Shown: piece by piece, positions 1 to 6,607 of the stretch
Layout: each line of letters opens with the position of its first letter
Numbering within the stretch: position 1 is the first letter of the stretch
NCBI GenBank assembly: GCA_002493085.1
Contig: DKXQ01000169.1
Location: 1 to 21,188, forward strand
DNA: 21,188 nucleotides
Reading direction: 5' to 3'
DNA from: Lachnoclostridium sp. UBA7122
Lineage (GTDB): Bacteria > Bacillota > Clostridia > Lachnospirales > Lachnospiraceae
The notes under the pieces: generated by a model
Databases searched by the model: none
What the model saw: the letters and a program-made list of their open reading frames with translations, nothing else
What the model was told of the DNA's origin: nothing
Made by a program: the position numbers and the translations under genes

Positions 1-22
1 GGTTCGAGCCCTGTAGGTCCCA
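1..22 (+). tRNA. 3' end of a tRNA gene (partial, cut by window start)
   Basis: The first bases read as a T-arm (GG-TTCGAGC-CC) followed by the 3' acceptor strand AGGTCCC and discriminator A. The 5' end should therefore begin GGGACCT. CCA is not encoded, as in the following tRNA-Leu. The anticodon lies outside the window, so the amino acid cannot be assigned. It lies 31 bp upstream of tRNA-Leu on the same strand and is probably cotranscribed with it. Confidence 0.85.
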
Positions 23-53
23 TTGTTATAGATTAGTTATATGGTTGTAATAT

Positions 54-139
54 GCCGCAGTGGCGGAACTGGCAGACGCCCGGGACTTAAAATCCCGTGG
101 GTAGTGATACCCGTACCGGTTCGATTCCGGTCTGCGGCA
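54..139 (+). tRNA. tRNA-Leu (anticodon UAA)
   Basis: A complete class II tRNA. The acceptor strands GCCGCAG and CTGCGGC pair, with discriminator A at 139. The anticodon stem CGGGA/TCCCG carries the loop CTTAAAA, giving anticodon TAA, which reads UUA and UUG. A long variable arm (GGGTAGTGATACCC) and the T-arm ACCGG-TTCGATT-CCGGT are present. CCA is not genomically encoded and must be added by the CCA-adding enzyme. It is the last gene of a tRNA operon and is followed within 12 bp by an intrinsic terminator. Confidence 0.97.
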
Positions 140-150
140 TTGTTATTAGA

Positions 151-188
151 ATCTATAAGTCTTGCAAAACAGGACTTATAGATTTTTT
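151..188 (+). terminator. Rho-independent terminator of the tRNA operon
   Basis: ATCTATAAGTC (151-161) pairs perfectly with GACTTATAGAT (173-183). The stem can be extended inward by T-G, T-A and G-C pairs to a CAAAA loop, and a run of six T follows (183-188). Confidence 0.93.
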
Positions 189-240
189 AATATATCAACG
201 GAAAAATCTGCAAAAAAACATTGATTATTCGCCAAAATCC

Positions 241-269
241 TTGACAAATGCATATAATCAGGGTATAAA
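241..269 (+). promoter_or_regulatory. Sigma-A promoter of hup
   Basis: A consensus -35 TTGACA (241-246), a 17-bp spacer and -10 TATAAA (264-269). Transcription should start near 276, giving a leader of about 40 nt. Such a strong promoter suits an abundant nucleoid protein. Confidence 0.88.
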
Positions 270-316
270 TAGACATGTAGGTTTTACGGAAATATTTTTA
301 TGAGGAGGATTTATCC

Positions 317-592
317 ATGAACAAGACAGAATTAGTAGCGGCTATCGCTGAAAGAACAGAGCTTTCTAAGAAAGACTCAGAGAAAGCATTAAAGGCTTTT
401 ATTGATGTTGTAACAGAAGAATTGCAAAAGGGTGAGAAGATACAGTTAGTAGGTTTTGGTACATTTGAAGTTGCAGAAAGAGCTGCCAGGGAAGGCAGGA
501 ATCCATTGACAGGTGAGAAGATGCAGATTAATGCTTCTAAGGCTCCTAAATTTAAAGCAGGCAAGGCTTTAAAGGATGCCGTTAATAAGTAA
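317..592 (+). CDS. hup: DNA-binding protein HU
   Basis: A 91-residue histone-like protein that binds and bends DNA non-specifically as a dimer and compacts the nucleoid; in Firmicutes it is the main, usually essential, HU. The whole length matches the HU/IHF family: an N-terminal two-helix dimerisation half (about 1-45), the family signature beginning GFGTFEV near residue 47, and a beta-arm containing the conserved RNP turn (GRNPLTGE) that inserts into the minor groove. The start is fixed by GAGGAGG at 302-308, 8-9 nt before ATG 317. It has its own strong promoter and a terminator-like hairpin after it, so it can be expressed at a much higher level than rqcP and yabP downstream, while readthrough may feed them. 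Confidence 0.97.
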   Translation: MNKTELVAAIAERTELSKKDSEKALKAFIDVVTEELQKGEKIQLVGFGTFEVAERAAREGRNPLTGEKMQINASKAPKFKAGKALKDAVNK

Positions 593-615
593 TTTTTGTT
601 TGTGGTAATTGTGCT

Positions 616-644
616 GGGGCTGTCATATAAGACAGCCTCTTTTT
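616..644 (+). terminator. Terminator-like hairpin between hup and rqcP
   Basis: GGGGCTGTC (616-624) pairs with GACAGCCTC (631-639), nine pairs with one G-T wobble, around the loop ATATAA. TTTTT follows at 640-644. The rqcP ribosome binding site AGGGGGA begins at the next base (645), and no promoter is visible between hairpin and start codon. The hairpin therefore probably acts as a partial terminator that lowers expression of downstream genes relative to hup. Confidence 0.8.
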
Positions 645-654
645 AGGGGGATAT

Positions 655-894
655 ATGAGACTGGATAAATATCTTAAAGTTTCAAGGCTGATTAAAAGAA
701 GGCCTGTTGCCAATGAGGCATGTGATTCAGGCAGAATAACAGTTAATGGTAAAACTGCCAAAGCATCACTTAATGTTAAAATTGGAGATATAATAGAGAT
801 TGGATTTGGGGACAAACAGGTTAAAGTTGAAGTTTTAAGCCTTGAAGAGACATATAAAAAAGATGAGGCAAAAGAACTCTACAGGTTATTATAA
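655..894 (+). CDS. rqcP: RqcP (YabO), S4-domain ribosome quality-control factor
   Basis: A 79-residue protein made almost entirely of one S4 RNA-binding domain: MRLDKYLKVSRLIKRR at the N-terminus, then the loop CDSGRITVNGK around residues 23-33 and the basic beta-strand end. It is of the HslR/Hsp15-like type. B. subtilis RqcP (YabO) binds the stalled 50S-peptidyl-tRNA complex and works with RqcH in C-terminal alanine tailing of stalled nascent chains. The assignment rests on the family and on the conserved order yabO-yabP-yabQ-divIC. The start ATG 655 lies 3-4 nt after AGGGGGA (645-651), a short but usable spacing, and the S4 domain begins at residue 1. A role in ribosome rescue here is inferred from the family. 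Confidence 0.92.
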   Translation: MRLDKYLKVSRLIKRRPVANEACDSGRITVNGKTAKASLNVKIGDIIEIGFGDKQVKVEVLSLEETYKKDEAKELYRLL

Positions 895-918
895 AAGTTA
901 ATGTTATAAATGGACATT

Positions 919-961
919 TCCCTTCATATACTATGATAGGAATATGAAGGGAGTTTTTTTT
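919..961 (+). promoter_or_regulatory. Hairpin overlapping the yabP ribosome binding site (terminator/RBS switch candidate)
   Basis: TCCCTTCATAT (919-929) is perfectly complementary to ATATGAAGGGA (942-952), followed at once by eight T (954-961) and the yabP ATG at 962. The 3' arm contains the only good Shine-Dalgarno sequence for yabP (AAGGGAG, 947-953). The element thus looks like an intrinsic terminator and also an RBS-sequestering hairpin. A weak extended -10 (TGTTATAAA, 902-910) lies just upstream, without a good -35. Confidence 0.65.
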
Positions 962-1261
962 ATGGAAGACAGAAGAACGGAAGAAAGACAAGGCAAACAA
1001 GTACATAAGGTTTATCTTAACGCAAGGAGGACTGCCGTACTATCAGGTGTAAGGGATGTATTGTCGTTTGATGCAAAAGAGGTTTATCTTGAAACAGAAC
1101 AGGGCATTTTGCTTATAAGGGGTGACGAGCTTCATGTAAACAGGCTTTCACTTGAAAAGGGTGAAGTTGATGTAGATGGAAGGATAGACAGCTTTGCATA
1201 TTCTGATAAGGAAGAACCAGCTAAAAAAGCTGCTTCATTTCTTGGGAGGATGTTTCAGTGA
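962..1261 (+). CDS. yabP: Sporulation protein YabP
   Basis: A 99-residue protein of the YabP/YqfC family. B. subtilis YabP is needed for spore formation, acting in the mother cell during cortex/coat assembly; no enzymatic activity is known. The sequence shows the family pattern: a short charged N-terminus, a beta-rich core with LETEQGILLIRGDELHV and LEKGEVDVDGRIDSF, and a basic/hydrophobic C-terminal helix ending FLGRMFQ. An ATG at 944 is also in frame but lies inside the upstream hairpin arm and lacks a Shine-Dalgarno sequence. ATG 962 sits 8 nt after AAGGGAG and is preferred. The stop overlaps the yabQ start by 4 nt, so translation is coupled. Confidence 0.93.
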   Translation: MEDRRTEERQGKQVHKVYLNARRTAVLSGVRDVLSFDAKEVYLETEQGILLIRGDELHVNRLSLEKGEVDVDGRIDSFAYSDKEEPAKKAASFLGRMFQ

Positions 1262-1671
1262 GTGAAATAATTCATGGACAGGTTACATTTCTTTTAGTAA
1301 CTCTGTGTTGTGGAATGGCTCTTATTTTTTTTTATGAGATATTGCGGCTTTTAAGGTGGATGTTTAAACATACAGGAGCAGTAATATGGATGGAAGATAT
1401 TTTGTACTGGGCATCTGTATCTATACCTGTATTTTACATATTTTTTGTATACAATGATGGAGAAATAAGATGGTATGGGGTCCTTATGCTTGTGCTGGGT
1501 GCGTGGCTGTATGAAAATGGGATAAGCAGGCCGGTAAGGGGAAGGCTTGTAAAAATTTTCGGCAGTCACAAGCCATTGCTTTTAAAATTAATTAAAAATA
1601 AGATAAAGAAGCATATTAAAAGAAAGGATAAAGACAGCAGTAAAGAAAAAAAGAGGACAAAGTGCCAATAA
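1258..1671 (+). CDS. yabQ: Spore cortex biosynthesis protein YabQ
   Basis: A 137-residue integral membrane protein. B. subtilis YabQ is a forespore outer-membrane protein needed for cortex formation. About three to four hydrophobic segments are visible (roughly residues 8-30, 46-65 and 70-86), with the family-typical early FYEILRLLRW turn, and the C-terminus is very lysine-rich (about residues 105-137) and cytosolic-looking. The start is GTG within GTGA, overlapping the yabP stop, with GGGAGGA at 1244-1250, 7 nt upstream. It forms a translationally coupled pair with yabP. The length is less than the B. subtilis protein because the C-terminal tail is short. Confidence 0.9.
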   Translation: MSEIIHGQVTFLLVTLCCGMALIFFYEILRLLRWMFKHTGAVIWMEDILYWASVSIPVFYIFFVYNDGEIRWYGVLMLVLGAWLYENGISRPVRGRLVKIFGSHKPLLLKLIKNKIKKHIKRKDKDSSKEKKRTKCQ

Positions 1672-1685
1672 ACTTTAATTGGGGA

Positions 1686-1714
1686 TTGAAAAAAGTAAAA
1701 ATATGATGTATATT
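1686..1714 (+). promoter_or_regulatory. Putative sigma-A promoter of divIC
   Basis: TTGAAA (1686-1691), a 17-bp spacer and TATATT (1709-1714) lie in the 135-bp gap after yabQ. It would uncouple the vegetative cell-division gene divIC from the sporulation genes upstream. The -10 is imperfect; this is a prediction. Confidence 0.55.
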
Positions 1715-1806
1715 TAAATAAGCCGGTAAAAGCTCTGTTAATACTATCTAATGGGCATTTATGGGTCTTTTTAATAGAAAGGTTTTTAGAAAGGCAGGTG
1801 TATAAT

Positions 1807-2130
1807 ATGGCTAGGAAAAGACGCAAAAGGGCGGTAAGCCGTAAAAAGAGGATAGGCCATTTTACTGTATTTGGAATTATTGTATTAAGCCTTGTGCTCT
1901 GTGCTACATTGTATTATAAACGTTCTGGGCTGAAAACGCAGGAAAGGGAATATGCAAGGCAGATTGCAGAACTAAAAAAGGAGAAGAAAGAAGCAGATAA
2001 AAGGGCACAGGAAATTGAGGAATACAGGGAATATGTAAAAACAGATAAATACATAGAAGAAGTTGCAAGGGAAAAACTTGGGCTTGTTTACAAAGATGAG
2101 ATAATATTTGAACCTGATAGTGATAATTAA
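1807..2130 (+). CDS. divIC: Septum formation initiator DivIC (FtsB family)
   Basis: A 107-residue bitopic membrane protein of the divisome. DivIC/FtsB forms a complex with FtsL and DivIB/FtsQ and helps activate septal peptidoglycan synthesis. The layout is typical: a very basic cytosolic N-terminus (MARKRRKRAVSRKKR), one membrane segment at about residues 19-38, a coiled coil over about 44-78 rich in K/E/A/R, and the conserved C-terminal element EEVAREKLGLVYKDEIIF. A GTG at 1798 is in frame, but AGGCAGG (1792-1798) positions ATG 1807 correctly, 8 nt away. A strong terminator directly overlaps its stop codon, so spoIIE is not simply an extension of this transcript. Confidence 0.95.
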   Translation: MARKRRKRAVSRKKRIGHFTVFGIIVLSLVLCATLYYKRSGLKTQEREYARQIAELKKEKKEADKRAQEIEEYREYVKTDKYIEEVAREKLGLVYKDEIIFEPDSDN

Positions 2131-2162
2131 TATGCCGTTTAATGTGCGGCATATTTTTTTTT
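2129..2162 (+). terminator. Rho-independent terminator after divIC
   Basis: AATATGCCG (2129-2137) pairs perfectly with CGGCATATT (2147-2155), a 9-bp stem with a 9-nt loop, and the T run continues to 2162. The 5' arm begins inside the divIC stop codon. It isolates divIC from the developmentally controlled spoIIE promoter 15 bp further on. Confidence 0.93.
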
Positions 2163-2173
2163 ATTCTGGCCTG

Positions 2174-2210
2174 AGATTTGACAAAATATGCAAAAGTATT
2201 TTTTTATACT
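2174..2210 (+). promoter_or_regulatory. Putative Spo0A-dependent spoIIE promoter (21-bp spacer)
   Basis: A perfect -35 TTGACA (2178-2183) is separated by 21 bp from a good -10 TATACT (2205-2210). The over-long spacer matches what is known for B. subtilis spoIIE and spoIIG, where sigma-A polymerase needs phosphorylated Spo0A. Read on the minus strand, the -35 region (2174-2185) is TTTTGTCAAATC, one mismatch from the 0A-box core TTTTGTCGAA. Position and architecture are seen in the sequence; Spo0A control is inferred. Confidence 0.65.
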
Positions 2211-2257
2211 GTGCAAACAAAAATATTTATGTCAACCGTGACGGAATGGAGGCTATA

Positions 2258-4549
2258 ATGAAACAGATTCAAAAAAAAATTATTTTACAGGCTGGTTTGG
2301 GATTTTTAATGGGGCGCGTAAGCCTGTTTGGGCTTAACCCTGTAGGCATCTCATATTTTGCAGCAGGATTCCCAGAAGGTGGAGGTGTTTTTCCTGTTGC
2401 ACTTGCAGTTTTTATTGGAATGGCAGGCAGCAGCATGAGCATTGAAACTGCTGTATGTGGTGGCATGGTGATGCTTACACTGGTTTTTGCAGCAGATATT
2501 CTTAGTAAAATAGGCGTACATATAAAAATGGGACATGCGGCATTTATATCTGCTCTGGCTTCTGCAGCACTCTGGTCATTACAATTATGGCTTCTGCCAT
2601 ATAACAAGTACAGGCTATGGCTTGCAATATTAAGTAGTATACTTATAATTGTATGTACAAGAATATTTTATGATGGAATACATTTTCTGATGAACAATGG
2701 GAAATATAAAAACCTTGATAATGAAGAACTGGTCAGTATCGTAATAATTATAGCGCTGGCGGCATGGGGCTTTCCAAAAGTGGTAGTTGCTGATGTTTCT
2801 ATTATAGAAGTTATTATTTACTTTATGCTGCTTATTACAGGCTATATCTATGGAACAGGCACAGGTGCAGTTGCCGGTGCTGCTGCTGGCATCTTGTTTG
2901 CACTGTCTGGTGAACCAGCACAGATAATAGGGATAATGGCACTTCTTGGAATTTGTGCTGGCATATCTGGCGGCCGTGGAAGATTATGTATGGCAGTAGT
3001 ATTCTTTATTTCTGCACTAGCGCTGGACTATGTACTTAATGAAAATTTTATGGAAATGGGTAATATAAAAACTGTAGCATCTGCAGGCATTGCTTTTTTA
3101 TGCATACCATCTTCTTTTATGCATAAGCTCAGGCGGTGCCGGGAGAATCCCCCCAGTGACAAAAAAGGGATACAGGACATGATGCGCTACAGGCTTGAAG
3201 AATTTTCAAACTCGTTTGATAAGCTTTCAAATGTTTTAATGAAACAGACAGAAGAGAAGTTTGAGATGAACAACCATGATATGCGTGAAATGATGAAAGA
3301 AATGTCTGAAAAGGTTTGTGAAAACTGTGAAAACTGCGAAAACTGCATGGGACAGATTGCCCTGTGCAAGCCAGAAATATTTGGCACACTGGCAATTGCA
3401 CAAGAACAGGGCTGCATTATGCCTGGACAGATGCCAGCAGAATTTATAAATGAGTGTATATACCCTGAAAGATTTCTGGCAGCAGCTAACCAGAACCTAT
3501 ATGTAACCAGGACAGTTATGGGATTTAAAAACCGTATGGCAGAAAGCAGGAGGGTTGTTGCAGGGCAGATGAAAGAAATTGGCAGCATGCTGCATCATCT
3601 TGCGGATAACATTCCACAAATAAAGGATTTTTCTATAGATGTAGAAGAAAAAATTATAACAGAGCTTAAACGGAAAAGGGTTACTGCAGAGGATATATTT
3701 GCATATAAAAAACAGGATGGAAGGCTGGAAATAAGCCTGCAGGCAAGGACAAGCAAAGGGAGGCTTGTCACTTCTGCAGAAGTGGCAAGAATATTATCCA
3801 AGGCACTTGGTAAAACAATATACCCATCTGAGGAATCCAGAAAGGTTCTTGTAAGTGAAATGATGCACTATGTGTTTATGGAAAATGCACCGCTGCATGC
3901 AATTACAGGTGTTGCAAGGATTGCAAAGGATGGGGAAAAAGTTTCAGGTGATACATTTTCATGTATATCACTTTCTAGCGGTGAGATGCTTCTTGCACTT
4001 TCAGATGGGATGGGAAGCGGCAACAAGGCGATGGAGGAGAGCAGGACTGTAATAGAGCTGATTGAGCAGATGGCTGAAGCAGGATTTTCACATGAATCAG
4101 CTATCAGGCTTATCAATTCGCTATATATAACAAGAGATGAAGAAGATGGATATGCAACTGCTGATATAGTTATATTAAACCTGTATAAAGGCGACTGCTG
4201 CTTTCTGAAAAATGGGGCAGCAGCAACATATTTAAGACACAATAAAAATGTAATGATGATAGAGGGGCAGACGCTGCCAGTGGGAGTTGTCAGCGAAATT
4301 GAATCATATGTAGGAAAAGTAGAAATATCTAAAGGCGATTATGTTATAATGATGACGGATGGTGTTTCTGACTGTTTTATAGATGGAAATGATTTATCTG
4401 GATATCTTAAAGAGTGTGAGATAATTAATCCGCAGGAGATAGCAGGACATATACTTGATGAAGCAGTGCGCAGGAATGAAGGCAAAGCAGAAGACGATAT
4501 GACTGTGATAGTAGCAGGAATATGGGAGCGGAAGCATGCTTATCAGTAA
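2258..4549 (+). CDS. spoIIE: Stage II sporulation protein E (SpoIIE), PP2C phosphatase
   Basis: A 763-residue membrane phosphatase. SpoIIE localises to the polar septum through FtsZ and dephosphorylates SpoIIAA-P, releasing sigma-F from SpoIIAB in the forespore. Residues about 10-300 hold a polytopic membrane region of roughly ten segments. Residues about 305-540 are the soluble FtsZ-interacting/regulatory region with a Cys cluster (CENCENCENC from residue 354). The C-terminal PP2C/SpoIIE phosphatase domain covers about 545-760, with metal-binding DGMGSG (D583), TDGVSD (D701) and EDDMTV (D746/D747). The reading frame is open from 2108, overlapping divIC and the terminator, but TGGAGG at 2247-2252 fixes the start at ATG 2258. 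It is somewhat shorter than the 827-residue B. subtilis protein, mainly in the N-terminus and loops. Nothing suggests loss of activity. Confidence 0.97.
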   Translation: MKQIQKKIILQAGLGFLMGRVSLFGLNPVGISYFAAGFPEGGGVFPVALAVFIGMAGSSMSIETAVCGGMVMLTLVFAADILSKIGVHIKMGHAAFISALASAALWSLQLWLLPYNKYRLWLAILSSILIIVCTRIFYDGIHFLMNNGKYKNLDNEELVSIVIIIALAAWGFPKVVVADVSIIEVIIYFMLLITGYIYGTGTGAVAGAAAGILFALSGEPAQIIGIMALLGICAGISGGRGRLCMAVVFFISALALDYVLNENFMEMGNIKTVASAGIAFLCIPSSFMHKLRRCRENPPSDKKGIQDMMRYRLEEFSNSFDKLSNVLMKQTEEKFEMNNHDMREMMKEMSEKVCENCENCENCMGQIALCKPEIFGTLAIAQEQGCIMPGQMPAEFINECIYPERFLAAANQNLYVTRTVMGFKNRMAESRRVVAGQMKEIGSMLHHLADNIPQIKDFSIDVEEKIITELKRKRVTAEDIFAYKKQDGRLEISLQARTSKGRLVTSAEVARILSKALGKTIYPSEESRKVLVSEMMHYVFMENAPLHAITGVARIAKDGEKVSGDTFSCISLSSGEMLLALSDGMGSGNKAMEESRTVIELIEQMAEAGFSHESAIRLINSLYITRDEEDGYATADIVILNLYKGDCCFLKNGAAATYLRHNKNVMMIEGQTLPVGVVSEIESYVGKVEISKGDYVIMMTDGVSDCFIDGNDLSGYLKECEIINPQEIAGHILDEAVRRNEGKAEDDMTVIVAGIWERKHAYQ
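3317..3343 (+). repeat. Three tandem 9-bp units (Cys-Glu-Asn) inside spoIIE
   Basis: Three in-frame copies of TGYGAAAAC, followed by a further Cys codon, encode CENCENCENC. Copies differ only in the wobble base of Cys (TGT, TGT, TGC), as expected for recent 9-bp duplication or slippage in the cysteine-bearing linker before the phosphatase domain. Confidence 0.85.
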
Positions 4550-4599
4550 AACTATTTAAATTAGTAGTTTCCGCCTGTGAAAATGAAAGGATTTAATTT

Positions 4600-6054
4600 A
4601 TGAAGAACAGGGTTTACTTAAAGATTAAAAAGTTTATTGAAAAAAATAATTTAATACAATATGGTGATAAAATCGTTACAGGTGTGTCCGGAGGGGCAGA
4701 TTCTGTACTACTGTTTATTGTGCTGGCAGAACTTGCCGCAGAATACTGCCTTAAGATTTGTGCAGTACATATAAATCATGGAATAAGGGGAGAGGAGGCC
4801 CTGCGGGATGAGCAGTTTACAGCGGGGCTTGTAAGTAAATACGGCTTTGACTGCCGTATATTTCATAAAGATATACCAGCGCTTGCAAGCCGTTTAAAGC
4901 TTACAGAAGAGGAGGCAGGCCGCAGGTACAGGTATGAATGTTTTGAAAGTGTGCGCAAAGAGCTGGATTATGATAAAATAGCAGTAGCACACCACAAGGA
5001 TGACCAGGCCGAAACAGTGATTTTCCAGCTGGTAAGAGGCAGCGGCATAAAAGGGCTTGGTGGCATGAAACCATCTAATGGCAATATTATAAGGCCGCTT
5101 CTTGATATAAGACGCAGTGAGATAGAAGAGACATTAAATATAGAAGGACAGGTGTATTGTATAGATTCTACCAATGCAGATACTGGATATGCCAGAAACC
5201 GCATACGTAATGATATACTGCCGTATATAGCAGAAAATATACAGCCGGCAGTTATAGAAAGGCTTGCAGCCACAGCAGCACAGCTTAGGGATGTATATTC
5301 CTATATTGGAAAACAGGCAGCGGAATTGTATGCAGATATTGTCAAAGAGGAGGATGGCTATTGTTCTGCCAGTGCAGATTTGCTTGCAGGTGAAGACAAA
5401 GTCATGCAAAGGGAAGTACTTATGTATATGGCCGGATATGTGGCGGGCAGACGCAAAGATATAACTTCAAGGCATATAGAACTGTTAGAAAGCCTTCTTG
5501 ACAAGCATACAGGAAAACGGATAAGCCTTCCATATGGGATGTGTGCAGGCATGGACTATGGCAGGATATGGATTAAAAAAGCAGATTTGGATACATCAGG
5601 GCAGCAGGGCGGCCATGCCAGTGTCAGTACAGTTGAAAAAATAGATATAAAAGTCCCAGGAAGCATAGAACTTGAATATAATAACCGGGAAAAGCATATT
5701 ATTTTATTTAAAAGGGAACATATAAATTTGCAAAAGTTTTCAGACATTATAGGAAAAAATTACTGTACTAAATGCTTTGACTATGATAAAATAAAATTTA
5801 TGCCACAGTTCAGACATCCGCTAAGCAGTGATTATATGTGGCTGCGCACTGACGGTTCAAGAAAAAAGCTCAGCCGTATACTTATAGATAGTAAAATACC
5901 AGCAAACGAACGCAGCAGGTTATGGGTGCTGGCAGAAAGAAACCATATACTCTGGATTCCATCTATGGGAAGGTGCAGCGCATATTATTATGTGACAGAT
6001 GGAACAAAGGAAGTTTTATATGCAAAGATAATAAAGGAAGAGGAGAAAAATTAA
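4600..6054 (+). CDS. tilS: tRNA(Ile)-lysidine synthase TilS
   Basis: A 484-residue cytosolic enzyme that uses ATP and lysine to convert C34 of the CAU-anticodon tRNA-Ile to lysidine, changing it from reading AUG to AUA; essential in most bacteria. The N-terminal PP-loop ATPase domain has the signature SGGADS at residues 30-35, and HINHGIRGEEA and HHKDDQAET follow, typical of TilS. A middle TilS domain and a C-terminal substrate-binding domain (about 400-480, with DSKIPANERSRLWVL) complete the full-length form. ATG 4600 lies 8 nt after GAAAGGA. It follows spoIIE by 50 nt and precedes hpt by 1 nt, the order seen in B. subtilis (tilS-hprT-ftsH). AUA codons are frequent in the window, so its substrate tRNA is in heavy demand. 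Confidence 0.97.
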   Translation: MKNRVYLKIKKFIEKNNLIQYGDKIVTGVSGGADSVLLFIVLAELAAEYCLKICAVHINHGIRGEEALRDEQFTAGLVSKYGFDCRIFHKDIPALASRLKLTEEEAGRRYRYECFESVRKELDYDKIAVAHHKDDQAETVIFQLVRGSGIKGLGGMKPSNGNIIRPLLDIRRSEIEETLNIEGQVYCIDSTNADTGYARNRIRNDILPYIAENIQPAVIERLAATAAQLRDVYSYIGKQAAELYADIVKEEDGYCSASADLLAGEDKVMQREVLMYMAGYVAGRRKDITSRHIELLESLLDKHTGKRISLPYGMCAGMDYGRIWIKKADLDTSGQQGGHASVSTVEKIDIKVPGSIELEYNNREKHIILFKREHINLQKFSDIIGKNYCTKCFDYDKIKFMPQFRHPLSSDYMWLRTDGSRKKLSRILIDSKIPANERSRLWVLAERNHILWIPSMGRCSAYYYVTDGTKEVLYAKIIKEEEKN

Positions 6055-6055
6055 G

Positions 6056-6586
6056 ATGGGTGAGATAATACATGAGATGATTTCAGAGAAACAGATAACA
6101 GAAAAAATATCACAAATTGCATCACAGATTAATGAGGATTACAGGGGAAAAGAAATACATTTAATTTGTATTTTAAAAGGCAGTGTTTTCTTTTGCTGTG
6201 AGCTTGCAAAGAGGCTTGAAGTACCTGTTACTATGGATTTTATGGCTGTATCAAGCTATGGCAACGGCACAGAGCCATCTGGAAGGCTGTCTGTGACAAA
6301 AGACCTTGATGAACCTATAGACGGACGGCACTGTATCATTGTTGAAGACATAATTGATACAGGCTTTACTTTGAGTATGACAAAGAAGATGCTGTCTGCG
6401 AGAGGACCTGCAAGCCTTAAGCTTTGTACTCTGTTAGATAAACCTGAAAGACGGAAGACAAAAATAGAGGCCGAATATACAGGTTTTACTATACCTGATA
6501 AATTCGTGGCCGGCTATGGACTTGATTATGCGCAAAAGTACCGCAATCTTCCATATATAGGGGAAGCAGAGTTTGTAGAGGACTAA
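6056..6586 (+). CDS. hpt: Hypoxanthine(-guanine) phosphoribosyltransferase
   Basis: A 176-residue purine salvage enzyme: hypoxanthine or guanine plus PRPP gives IMP or GMP plus diphosphate. The PRPP-binding loop VEDIIDTGFT is at residues 96-105, KGSVFF at about 41-46 is the conserved diphosphate-contacting loop, the flexible loop follows SSYGNGT, and the C-terminal purine-contacting stretch includes PDKFVAGYGLDY. Length and motifs are typical of bacterial HPRT. The start lies 1 bp after the tilS stop, with GAAGAGGAG inside the end of tilS, so the two genes are translationally coupled. In B. subtilis TilS and HprT are also partners in ftsH regulation; whether this applies here is not visible. 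Confidence 0.97.
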   Translation: MGEIIHEMISEKQITEKISQIASQINEDYRGKEIHLICILKGSVFFCCELAKRLEVPVTMDFMAVSSYGNGTEPSGRLSVTKDLDEPIDGRHCIIVEDIIDTGFTLSMTKKMLSARGPASLKLCTLLDKPERRKTKIEAEYTGFTIPDKFVAGYGLDYAQKYRNLPYIGEAEFVED

Positions 6587-6607
6587 TTATAGTGAAGGAG
6601 ATTATTC

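Noticed and set aside
300..320. Six-codon upstream ORF (MRRIYP) overlapping the hup start with an ATGA junction
   Set aside because: It has no ribosome binding site of its own and is created by the hup Shine-Dalgarno sequence itself.
2108..2257. N-terminal extension of SpoIIE starting inside divIC
   Set aside because: It would be translated across the divIC terminator and the spoIIE promoter; the good GGAGG and the family N-terminus both point to ATG 2258.
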